Source: Oscillospiraceae bacterium (GTDB taxonomy: Bacteria > Bacillota > Clostridia > Oscillospirales > QAMX01). Taken from it: a DNA stretch of 64,000 bases. The notes beneath the pieces were generated by a model, which was given only the letters and a program-made list of their open reading frames with translations, did no database searches and was not told the origin of the DNA. The stretch spans positions 1 to 64,000 of the forward strand of contig SVLW01000007.1 of NCBI GenBank assembly GCA_015067705.1, in the 5' to 3' direction. A program made the position numbers and the translations under genes. This document shows, one piece after another, positions 22,687-29,561 of the stretch. How positions within the stretch are numbered: the first letter of the stretch is position 1; every line of letters begins with the position of its first letter.

Positions 22687-25125
22687 ATGAGTAAGATCAC
22701 TGTCAAAACCAGCGAAAAACGTTTCCCCATCGCACCGGATCTTTATGGTATCTTCTTCGAGGATATCAGCCACGCCGGTGACGGCGGTATTTATCCCGAA
22801 ATGCTCCGCAACCGTTCCTTCGAGGACTCTCTCCTGCCGGAAGGCTGCGTCACGAATGACGGCGGCAAGACCTTTGTTTCTCCCACCGGCTGGATCGATG
22901 AGTTCAACGGCGGCGAGGGCATGAATAACTGGGTGGAGAAGAACCAGATCGTTCCCACGCCCGTTCCTGCCTGGTACACCGAAAACGCCGAGATGACGCT
23001 CGATGCCGAGAACACCTTAAACGCCAAGCGTAAGGTCTCCCTGAAGGTGGACTTCCAGCCCGGCGGCCGCATCCGCAACATCGGCTATGCAGGTGTGCCC
23101 CAGCACGCCGGCAAGGCCTATCACTTCTATGTTTTCCTGAAAACCGAAAAGCCCGTGACTCTCGATATCACCATTGAGGAAGACGGCGTCGTGCTTTCCT
23201 CCGCGGAGATCGAGGCCAAGGGCAATGGCTGGGTGCGTTATGACTGCTCTTTGGTCGGCACCAAGACCACCGGCAATGCGGCCTTCTACATCACCTGCCG
23301 CGAGGGCGGTACGGTGCGCTTTGGCTTCAGCTCCCTGATGCCTGCCGACACTTTCAATGGCCACGGCCTGCGCCGCGACCTGGTGGAAAAGCTCCGCGAC
23401 ATGAATCCCGCCTTCCTGCGCTTCCCCGGCGGCTGTATCGTAGAGGGCTTCACCAAGGAGACCGCCATGTACTTCCGCAATGTGGTGGGCCCCGTTTGGG
23501 AGCGTCCCAGCCACTGGCTCCTGTGGCACTATCGCGCCACCAATGGTCTGGGCTTCCATGAGTATCTCCAGCTCTGTGAGGACCTGAACCTGTCCCCGCT
23601 TTATGTCTGTAACTGCGGCATGACCTGCCAGGGCCGTGGACCGTACTACTATAACGACGAAGAGCAGGAGGACATGATCCAGGATACCCTGAACGCCATC
23701 GAGTATGCCGTTGGTCCCGCCGATTCCGAGTGGGGCAGCCTGCGCGCCAAGATGGGCCATGAGGCGCCCTTCGGCCTCGAGTATCTGGAGATCGGTAACG
23801 AGAACAGCGGCCCCGAGTACGAGCGTCGGTATAACCTCGTCCGTGACGCCGTTCTTGCCCGTTATCCCAATCTGAAGATCATCGCCAACGACCGCGGCCG
23901 CGACGAAAAGCTCAAGACCGACATCGCTGACGACCATTACTACAACATGCCGGAGTTCTTCGCCGAGAACTACGATATGTACAAAGACTATGACCGCAAC
24001 GAGCCCGATATCTTCGTGGGCGAATTCGCCGTCAACCAGACCTATGAGGGCCAGCTCCGCGCCGCCATCTCCGAGGCCATGTACATGGTGGGTATGGAGC
24101 GCAATCAGGACGTGGTGAAGCTTGCCTCCTATGCACCGCTTTTCGAGCATGTGAACTTCTCCTCCTGGTACCCGAACCTGCTCATTTACGATAACTATAG
24201 AAGCTACACCATCCCCACTTACTACGCATGGCGTCTCTTCGGCGGCAGCCGCGGTAAGGACGTGGTGGAATCCTCTGAGGAATTCCGGAAGATTTATCTG
24301 AAGCTGGCCGGTCTGCCCGCCATCACCGGCGACTACGGTATGCGTTACCGCGGCGCCAAGTGGAACGGCGAGGCCGTCGCCGCCACCCATGAGGTCTTCG
24401 GCAAGCTGGTGGCCGAGGGCGAGGATCTGGTGCTCACCGAAGTGCCGCCCAAGCGCGTCCGTCCCTTCAAGCTCCCGTCTCTGGTCGCCATGGGCGAGGA
24501 TGTGGAAGCCAAGGCTGGTACCTTTGAGGTGGAAGTGCTGGCAGACGGCGGCCGCGAAGTGGGCGTCGGCATCCTGTGCGCACCCAAGCCTCTGAGCTTC
24601 TATGACCGCAACAACCCCAACCCCGTGGATCCGTGGGAGATGCGCTTCCTCGAGATGTTCCGCTGGGTCATCCGTGATGGCAAGTCCTGTGTCCTCCGCG
24701 GCATGCGCGGTACCGCCATCAGCGAGGAAAAGGAAGTAAAGCTCCTGGACGGCCAGTACAACAAGCTGTCCTACATCGTCAAGCAGCCCTATGTGGAGCT
24801 TTACCTGAACGGCGAGCTCATCGACACCGTGGAACTGCCTCACTATCAGTCCATGTGCTCCGTGGTCACCGATACCGAGGATGAGATCATCATCAAGGCT
24901 GTCAACTTCGACGACGTGGCTGACGACATCGAGATCACTCTGGACTGCGACGTGGCGTCCGAGTATACCGTGGGTCTCCTCACCGGCAATGCCGAAGATG
25001 AGAACACCATCGAGAACCCGGACAACGTCCATGACGTCCTGCTCAATAAGACCGGCGCCGCCCGTACCTTCACTTACACCGCACCGGCCCTCTCCGTGAA
25101 TATCCTGACCCTCAAGAAGGCATAA
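22687..25125 (+). CDS. GH51 alpha-L-arabinofuranosidase
   Basis: 812 residues, cytoplasmic. An N-terminal APDLYGIFFEDISHAGDGGIYPEMLRNRSFED motif typical of GH51 is followed by an inserted carbohydrate-binding-like beta region (about 65-235), the barrel with FLRFPGGCIVEGF, acid/base Glu near 372 (YLEIGNENSGPEY) and nucleophile Glu near 446 (FVGEFAVNQTYEG), and a long C-terminal beta-sandwich. Releases L-arabinose from arabinoxylan or arabinan oligosaccharides. It is longer than simple GH51 enzymes because of the insert. Strongly biased codons suggest high expression. Monocistronic with RBS TGAGGTG and a strong terminator. Confidence 0.95.
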   Translation: MSKITVKTSEKRFPIAPDLYGIFFEDISHAGDGGIYPEMLRNRSFEDSLLPEGCVTNDGGKTFVSPTGWIDEFNGGEGMNNWVEKNQIVPTPVPAWYTENAEMTLDAENTLNAKRKVSLKVDFQPGGRIRNIGYAGVPQHAGKAYHFYVFLKTEKPVTLDITIEEDGVVLSSAEIEAKGNGWVRYDCSLVGTKTTGNAAFYITCREGGTVRFGFSSLMPADTFNGHGLRRDLVEKLRDMNPAFLRFPGGCIVEGFTKETAMYFRNVVGPVWERPSHWLLWHYRATNGLGFHEYLQLCEDLNLSPLYVCNCGMTCQGRGPYYYNDEEQEDMIQDTLNAIEYAVGPADSEWGSLRAKMGHEAPFGLEYLEIGNENSGPEYERRYNLVRDAVLARYPNLKIIANDRGRDEKLKTDIADDHYYNMPEFFAENYDMYKDYDRNEPDIFVGEFAVNQTYEGQLRAAISEAMYMVGMERNQDVVKLASYAPLFEHVNFSSWYPNLLIYDNYRSYTIPTYYAWRLFGGSRGKDVVESSEEFRKIYLKLAGLPAITGDYGMRYRGAKWNGEAVAATHEVFGKLVAEGEDLVLTEVPPKRVRPFKLPSLVAMGEDVEAKAGTFEVEVLADGGREVGVGILCAPKPLSFYDRNNPNPVDPWEMRFLEMFRWVIRDGKSCVLRGMRGTAISEEKEVKLLDGQYNKLSYIVKQPYVELYLNGELIDTVELPHYQSMCSVVTDTEDEIIIKAVNFDDVADDIEITLDCDVASEYTVGLLTGNAEDENTIENPDNVHDVLLNKTGAARTFTYTAPALSVNILTLKKA

Positions 25126-25140
25126 ACGCTTTCATACAGA

Positions 25141-25176
25141 AAAAGTCCCCGGCCAATCGGCCGGGGACTTTTTTAT
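25141..25176. terminator. Bidirectional terminator
   Basis: 14-bp stem AAAAGTCCCCGGCC/GGCCGGGGACTTTT, T-run on the plus side and on the minus side. Confidence 0.9.
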
Positions 25177-25712
25177 ATCTTTTTGCAAAATTCCAATATT
25201 TCGTCTTTTCTGCCTTCCACATCTTCCCGGTATTCCACCGAACAGAGGCACAGACTGCCGCAGCAGTCGATTTCCATGTGCCCGTAAAAATGCTCGATGC
25301 TCTCCACCAGGCGGAGACATTCCCGCATGCTGGGGCCGGTGCGCAGGGTGACGGCATAACCTTTCTTCCCGGCGCCGATGGTGGCGTGGGGTTCGTGGGT
25401 GTTGCACCAGGGGGTGCAGCGATCGATGAAGGCCTTGAACTGCCCGGGCACATCCGCCCAGTAAGAAGGCGCGACAGAGACGATCACATCCGCCCATGCA
25501 TATTCCGCGACCAGCGCATCCACATCGTCCTTCTGCACGCATTTCGCAGTCTCGTGACAGGCGCGGCAGCCCAGGCAGAAGTGGAACTGATAATCGTCGA
25601 TGCAAACGCTGTGTACCTCATACCGCGCGGCCAGCTGCTCCGCAACCAGTTCTGCGATCCGCGCCGTAGCCCCGGTTCTCACCGGACTGCAGTTGATGAC
25701 AAGTGCTTTCAT
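25173..25712 (-). CDS. Flavodoxin-fold NAD(P)H-dependent oxidoreductase
   Basis: 179 residues. The FMN-binding loop is visible (MKALVINCSPVRTGATARIAELVAEQL) with the second motif VSVAPSYWADVPGQFKAFIDRCTPW and a Cys cluster CLGCRACHETAKC of the iron-sulfur flavoprotein-like subgroup. Catalyses NAD(P)H-dependent reduction of quinones, azo compounds or similar. Last gene of an operon with a Cys-rich protein and an MBL hydrolase. Start behind a GGAGGGAA site. Confidence 0.87.
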   Translation of the reverse strand: MKALVINCSPVRTGATARIAELVAEQLAARYEVHSVCIDDYQFHFCLGCRACHETAKCVQKDDVDALVAEYAWADVIVSVAPSYWADVPGQFKAFIDRCTPWCNTHEPHATIGAGKKGYAVTLRTGPSMRECLRLVESIEHFYGHMEIDCCGSLCLCSVEYREDVEGRKDEILEFCKKI

Positions 25713-25730
25713 ACTTTCCCTCCTGGTTCC

Positions 25731-26273
25731 TCACCATTCCACTTCCATCGCGCAGCGTTCGCCGCCGCTTTTGATGCTTTCCCGCAAGGTGATCGTCACG
25801 TCCTTCTGCAAAAGCTCCCGGAAGATCCCCTCGGCATTCCCGACCGTACAGTAACACCACGTCATGGGAAGCTGCTGCCCGACGCGTTTCACGCAGGCAC
25901 AATAACATTCCGGATAACAGAACAGGATCTTATTTTCCGAGATATATTCCAGTGAAGCAAAGCTTTCCTTCGCGTTAAAGGCGTCAACAAATGCCTGCAC
26001 GCTGTCGGCTCGCTTCCAATAGGTGCTCAGTTTACGGGCGATGGATTTTCCGTCGTTGCAGCGGCAGGGTTTGCGAATGTCCTGTCGAGTTTTTGGATCG
26101 AAATTTTCGTCCAGATACTGACAGACTTCCGCAGCCCACTGGAATTTTTTGTCGACCGTGGCGCTTTTGGAGAGGGGATGCGCCTCTGCAAATTGCGCCG
26201 CCGCCTCCGCCCCTGCATATTTGCTCAGACTGTCTGCAAAGCGCAGTGCATGGGCGTTGTCATTCTTCGTCAT
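25731..26273 (-). CDS. Cys-rich DUF6144-like protein
   Basis: 180 residues, function unknown. N-terminal helical half (ALRFADSLSKYAGAEAAAQFAEAHPL), central CRCNDGKSIARKLSTYWKRA, then FCYPECYCACVKRVGQQLPMTWCYCTVGNAEGIFRELLQKDVTITLRESIKSGGERCAMEVEW. The many Cys pairs (CRC, CYCAC, CYC) suggest metal or iron-sulfur binding, and the last third resembles the ligand-binding fold tail seen in 4-vinyl-reductase/DUF6144-type proteins. Family assignment is a memory-based guess. Located 4 bp after the MBL gene and 18 bp before the flavodoxin gene, so redox function is likely. Confidence 0.55.
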   Translation of the reverse strand: MTKNDNAHALRFADSLSKYAGAEAAAQFAEAHPLSKSATVDKKFQWAAEVCQYLDENFDPKTRQDIRKPCRCNDGKSIARKLSTYWKRADSVQAFVDAFNAKESFASLEYISENKILFCYPECYCACVKRVGQQLPMTWCYCTVGNAEGIFRELLQKDVTITLRESIKSGGERCAMEVEW

Positions 26274-26277
26274 CCCC

Positions 26278-27003
26278 TTACACCTCGATCTCCAGCCCGT
26301 CTGTGGCGATCAGCATGGGCTTATTAAGCTCGTCCAGGTGCTTCTGGAGGGCATAGACCGTATCCGTAAAGCGCGGGGCATAGTGGGTGATGCAGATCTT
26401 CCGGATGTCCTCGCGCTCGTAGAGCGGGAGATACTCGCTTGCCGGGAAGTGGGCGCATTCACTGATGACCAGGTCCAGCGGCGCCGCCAGCGCCTCCACC
26501 GGGAAATCCTCTCTGGGATTTTTCAGGTCGCCGGTGATCACCACGCGCTTGCCCTCGGCCTCCAGGAGATAGGCATAGGACACCGCCAGATGCTTCGTGC
26601 GGATGGCCGTGACCTTCAGAACGCCGTCGTCAAACACCACGCCGGCCTCCACCGGGCGGAACTGATACTCCCGCAGACGGCCAATGGTGGTCATCTGAAG
26701 CCAGCGGTCAAAAATCTCCACCGCGCCCATGTCCGGCAGACAGATCACCGGATCCGCCTTAGTGAACCACCAGTTCATGAGATCGATGAACTGGAAGAGG
26801 CCATTTGAATGGTCGCCGTGCATATGGGTGAGGAAGATACCGCGCACATCCTCCACGCGCTTGCCCCGGCGGCGCAGCTCGTCAATGACCATGGTGCCCA
26901 TGTCCACGAAATAGATGCGGCCGCCCACCTCAACCATGGTGCTGCTGCATCTGCGGTTTGCCTCCGGCACGCCGTGACTGCTGCCGATAATGGTGAGTTT
27001 CAT
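26278..27003 (-). CDS. MBL-fold metallo-hydrolase (RNase Z-like)
   Basis: 241 residues. Metal ligands: HMHGDH near residue 60 (FLTHMHGDHSNGLFQF), later GDLKNPRED (Asp) and a final His (ITHYAPRF). The overall layout (LTIIGSSHGVPEANRRCSSTMVEVGGRIYFVDMG) resembles RNase Z/ElaC-like and related cyclic-phosphodiesterase-like MBL proteins, but no exosite arm is evident, so a small-molecule hydrolase is more likely than tRNase Z. First gene of a three-gene operon with its own promoter. Confidence 0.82.
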   Translation of the reverse strand: MKLTIIGSSHGVPEANRRCSSTMVEVGGRIYFVDMGTMVIDELRRRGKRVEDVRGIFLTHMHGDHSNGLFQFIDLMNWWFTKADPVICLPDMGAVEIFDRWLQMTTIGRLREYQFRPVEAGVVFDDGVLKVTAIRTKHLAVSYAYLLEAEGKRVVITGDLKNPREDFPVEALAAPLDLVISECAHFPASEYLPLYEREDIRKICITHYAPRFTDTVYALQKHLDELNKPMLIATDGLEIEV

Positions 27004-27041
27004 ACGCAGTTCCTCCGATATTCGATGAATTTTCTAAGAAA

Positions 27042-27071
27042 ATTGTACCATAGGAGGGATGGTGCTGTCAA
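27042..27071 (-). promoter_or_regulatory. Promoter of the MBL operon
   Basis: Minus strand TTGACA, 18-bp spacer, TACAAT, 39 bp before the MBL start. Confidence 0.72.
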
Positions 27072-27125
27072 TTACGACACAGAATGTCTCCGTTTGTTTC
27101 CCACCGGAAGCGATAAAAAACACAG

Positions 27126-27144
27126 CCACCGGCGTAGCCGGTGG
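27126..27144. repeat. IS200 end hairpin (tnpA-downstream side)
   Basis: CCACCGGC-GTA-GCCGGTGG imperfect-palindrome end structure, about 80 bp after the tnpA stop. Confidence 0.6.
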
Positions 27145-27226
27145 TTGTTCATTTGCGGGCATAGCCCTCTGTTCCTCGCGTACGCGTCAAACGCGTAAGT
27201 ACGATCTGCCAGCTGCGCCAGGACTG

Positions 27227-27688
27227 TTACTTGCCGCCCGTAAACGGGCCATCGGGCGTCATTCTTAACTGTTCCCCCAGTTCATCTTCCTTCAGCTGAT
27301 TCCTGATATACTCCGCAATTCGGCTCTCGTTTTTCCCCACCGTATCGACATAGTATCCTCGACACCAAAATTCTCGATTTCGGTATTTATATTTCAAGTC
27401 GCCGAATTGCTCATAAAGCATCGTACTACTTTTTCCTTTGAGATACCCCATAAAGCTTGATACTGCCAGTTTCGGCGGTATTTCCACATACAAATGGATA
27501 TGATCCGGGCACGCTTCCGCTTCTATTACACGAACGCCCTTCCATTCACACAGCTGTCGTAGGATCTTTCCTATTGCGGATCGTTTCTCCTTGTAAAAGA
27601 CTTTGCGGCGGTACTTCGGTGCAAACACGATGTGATATTTGCAATTCCATTTTGTGTGTGATAAACTATTTACGTCATTCATTCCCAT
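27227..27688 (-). CDS. tnpA: IS200/IS605-family transposase TnpA
   Basis: 153 residues, normal length for a Y1 HUH transposase: NCKYHIVFAPKYRRKVFY at the N-terminus, the HUH-type metal motif CPDHIHLYVEIPPKLAVSSF, and the catalytic tyrosine in FWCRGYYVDTVGKNES. Moves the element as single-stranded DNA. Intact ORF with RBS AGGGAGGC, so potentially active. Start ATG at 27688. Confidence 0.93.
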   Translation of the reverse strand: MGMNDVNSLSHTKWNCKYHIVFAPKYRRKVFYKEKRSAIGKILRQLCEWKGVRVIEAEACPDHIHLYVEIPPKLAVSSFMGYLKGKSSTMLYEQFGDLKYKYRNREFWCRGYYVDTVGKNESRIAEYIRNQLKEDELGEQLRMTPDGPFTGGK

Positions 27689-27780
27689 AATGAATGCCTC
27701 CCTGTTATTTTCTCTGTGCAGTTGGCAGACCGCACCTTGATTCTAACAGGGATTTTTACTCTTCGCCATAGGCTCTTTTG

Positions 27781-27803
27781 AACCACTCGTTTAACGAGTG
27801 GTT
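27781..27803. repeat. IS200 end hairpin (tnpA-upstream side)
   Basis: AACCACTCGTT-T-AACGAGTGGTT near-perfect palindrome about 95 bp before tnpA; matches the second subterminal structure of an IS200-like element. Confidence 0.6.
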
Positions 27804-27817
27804 TTCGTTATGCAAAA

Positions 27818-27848
27818 AGGAAGCAGAATTTCTTCTGCTTCCTCTAGA
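27818..27848 (-). terminator. Terminator-like repeat, copy 1
   Basis: AGGAAGCAGAA-TTTC-TTCTGCTTCCT stem-loop; minus-strand T-run follows. Same 26-bp sequence recurs at 28288-28313. Confidence 0.75.
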
Positions 27849-27864
27849 AAATACAACGCTTCGT

Positions 27865-28212
27865 TTATTGGTCCTTCTTCTGATAGATGTCCGACAGAAT
27901 TTGCTGATACTTTTGCGGATCAGTAGACTGCAGCTTTTGAATTTCCTTCAAGCACTTTTCATCCAATTTGCGGGACCCGATTTTCCGGATATATTTCAGA
28001 AGAAAATATAACAAAACCAGAGAACCAAAAGAAATGAGCATGGCGGGATTATCAGACATGCCGGCTGACGTCAGAAGTGCAAATGCAACCGCCACCCAAA
28101 TCAAGGCATATAAAGCAAACGTAGGGCCACCGGTGAAATAGCCCAGCACCTTACTACGTCTGGTGAGTTTTGGGAAATATTTGTAAGATTTGTATGAGTA
28201 ACTGATTCGCAT
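27865..28212 (-). CDS. Hypothetical two-TM membrane protein
   Basis: 115 residues with no family I recognise. N-terminus basic (MRISYSYKSYKYFPKLTRRSK), two membrane segments (PTFALYALIWVAVAFALLTSA; NPAMLISFGSLVLLYFLLKYI), then a charged cytoplasmic tail (SRKLDEKCLKEIQKLQSTDPQKYQQILSDIYQKKDQ). More A+T-rich than most of the window. RBS AGGAGGGATC. Lies between two copies of the same terminator hairpin, suggesting local duplication or insertion history beside the IS element. Confidence 0.7.
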   Translation of the reverse strand: MRISYSYKSYKYFPKLTRRSKVLGYFTGGPTFALYALIWVAVAFALLTSAGMSDNPAMLISFGSLVLLYFLLKYIRKIGSRKLDEKCLKEIQKLQSTDPQKYQQILSDIYQKKDQ

Positions 28213-28280
28213 ATAGATCCCTCCTCTTTATTTATTATAGGCAGAAACAGAATGAAGTCAATATAATTGCGTACAGAAAC

Positions 28281-28316
28281 AAAAAAGAGGAAGCAGAATT
28301 TCTTCTGCTTCCTCTC
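28281..28316 (-). terminator. Terminator of the perR-rubrerythrin unit, copy 2 of the repeat
   Basis: GAGGAAGCAGAA-TTTC-TTCTGCTTCCTC stem; on the minus strand TTTTTTGTTTC follows. Confidence 0.85.
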
Positions 28317-28334
28317 TGTAAACCTTGCTATATC

Positions 28335-28877
28335 TTACTTGAAGTATCTTGCCAGCAGGCCTTCGAATGCCTTGCCGTGTCTTGCCTCGTCGCGGGCCAT
28401 CTCGTGGACGGTGTCATGGATGGCGTCCAGATTCAGCTCCTTGGCGCGCTTTGCAAGCTCGAACTTACCGGCGGTAGCGCCGTTCTCGGCGTCAACGCGG
28501 AGCTCCAGATTCTTCTTGGTGGAGGCGGTCACGACCTCGCCCAGAAGCTCTGCAAACTTAGCGGCATGCTCTGCCTCTTCATAAGCGGCCTTTTCCCAAT
28601 AGAGGCCGATCTCCGGATAACCCTCGCGGTGAGCGACGCGGGCCATGGCCAGATACATACCAACCTCAGTGCACTCGCCCTGGAAATTCTCGCGGAGGCC
28701 CTGCATGACATCTTCGGGAGCACCCTGTGCTACGCCAACCACATGCTCGGCAGCCCAAACCTTGTCAGCAGCCTGCTCGTTGAACTTTTCCTTCTTGGCC
28801 TTGCAGATGGGGCAGAAATCGGGAGCCTCGTTACCTTCGTGAACATAACCGCAGATGGAGCAAACAAACTTCTTCAT
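28335..28877 (-). CDS. Reverse rubrerythrin (rubredoxin domain first)
   Basis: 180 residues. The N-terminal rubredoxin-like Fe(Cys)4 site ([29 protein letters not shown]) precedes the diiron four-helix domain ([50 protein letters not shown]), the reverse order typical of clostridial rubrerythrins that reduce H2O2/O2 with NADH-linked donors. Start MKKFVCSIC at 28877 behind AGGAGAT. It follows the PerR-type gene in the same direction with a 64-bp gap, and both are probably driven by the perR promoter. Confidence 0.95.
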   Translation of the reverse strand: MKKFVCSICGYVHEGNEAPDFCPICKAKKEKFNEQAADKVWAAEHVVGVAQGAPEDVMQGLRENFQGECTEVGMYLAMARVAHREGYPEIGLYWEKAAYEEAEHAAKFAELLGEVVTASTKKNLELRVDAENGATAGKFELAKRAKELNLDAIHDTVHEMARDEARHGKAFEGLLARYFK

Positions 28878-28940
28878 AATCAAATCTCCTTTAATAAATT
28901 GTTTTTTTGCGCCTTATTTTTTTGAAGCCTTTTCGGCATT

Positions 28941-29324
28941 TCAAACTGTATCATTGGCCGAGACCCGGCAGTCAGGGCAGATGCCCCGATATTCCACCGC
29001 GTACTCTTCCAGGGTGAAGCCCGCCGTATCGTCCGGATCGGCGATGGCCACCGCGGGGATATCCGCCACGCGGCCACATAGTCGGCATCTCACATGTCCG
29101 TGCTGGAACGTGTTGCCGTCAAAGCGGGCGTCGCTTCCGGCCAGTCCCAGATGAAGGATCGTTCCGTCCTCTGCCATCTGCCCAAGCACCCGGTATACCG
29201 TGGAGCGGCTGATGGAGGGATGTTCCCGATGCACCTCTTCATAGACCATTGCGGCCGTAGGATGGTTCCTCATCTGACACAGAGCCGTTAATATGATCTC
29301 TTTTTGAATGGTATTTCTGGTCAT
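28941..29324 (-). CDS. perR: Fur-family peroxide regulator (PerR-like)
   Basis: 127 residues. Winged helix (HPTAAMVYEEVHREHPSISRSTVYRVLGQMAEDG) plus C-terminal metal site with two CxxC motifs (CRLCGRV, CPDCRV) for structural zinc and His/Asp residues for the sensing metal (HVRC, FDGNTFQHGH). PerR rather than Fur is inferred from the co-directional rubrerythrin downstream. Starts behind AAGGAA. Confidence 0.87.
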   Translation of the reverse strand: MTRNTIQKEIILTALCQMRNHPTAAMVYEEVHREHPSISRSTVYRVLGQMAEDGTILHLGLAGSDARFDGNTFQHGHVRCRLCGRVADIPAVAIADPDDTAGFTLEEYAVEYRGICPDCRVSANDTV

Positions 29325-29338
29325 ATCAGCGTTCCTTG

Positions 29339-29382
29339 TTATCAGTTGGGTTTAAGTTTTATTTAGTACTTCGTCCTGATAA
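29339..29382. promoter_or_regulatory. Inverted repeat in the perR leader
   Basis: TTATCAG ... CTGATAA arms (30-bp spacing) lie just downstream of the perR -10 in the untranslated leader; a possible operator for the Fur-type regulator itself. Confidence 0.35.
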
Positions 29383-29383
29383 G

Positions 29384-29412
29384 AATATACCATAGGACAA
29401 AGGATTTGTCAA
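29384..29412 (-). promoter_or_regulatory. perR promoter with TTTGTCC element
   Basis: Minus strand TTGACA, 17-bp spacer, TATATT. The spacer holds GACAAA-TCC-TTTGTC with TTTGTCCTATGG just before the -10; the same 12-mer occurs in the thioredoxin promoter. Confidence 0.78.
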
Positions 29413-29435
29413 CACCTTTTTTCAAAAAAGTTTTA

Positions 29436-29464
29436 TTGAATTTTCCGGCGGCACTTGGTATAAT
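29436..29464 (+). promoter_or_regulatory. Promoter of the GT4-CsaB/rimM/trmD operon
   Basis: TTGAAT, 17-bp spacer, TATAAT; start codon about 98 bp downstream. Confidence 0.8.
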
Positions 29465-29561
29465 AAACTTGTTATTTTGTGCTCTGATTTTCCCGGAGGT
29501 TCCCGGCTTTTTCGGGGACTTTTCGGTATTTTTGAAACTGATTTCGGAAAGAGGACGCGTT

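Larger units (their letters stand above)
27105..27815 (-). mobile_element. IS200-like insertion sequence (boundaries approximate)
   Basis: A single-transposase HUH element. tnpA is flanked by subterminal hairpins, CCACCGGC/GCCGGTGG at 27126-27144 (downstream end) and AACCACTCGTT/AACGAGTGGTT at 27781-27803 (upstream end), as expected for IS200/IS605 family ends. No tnpB is present. Boundaries are inferred because this family makes no target duplications or terminal inverted repeats. Confidence 0.7.

Noticed and set aside
23017-25032. 671-codon minus-strand ORF antisense to GH51
   Set aside because: Val/Gly/His-rich mirror translation; GH51 catalytic motifs lie on the plus strand.
27100-29340. 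CRISPR or Cas-related locus near the IS element
   Set aside because: No repeat-spacer periodicity and no cas motifs; hairpins there belong to the IS200 ends and terminators.
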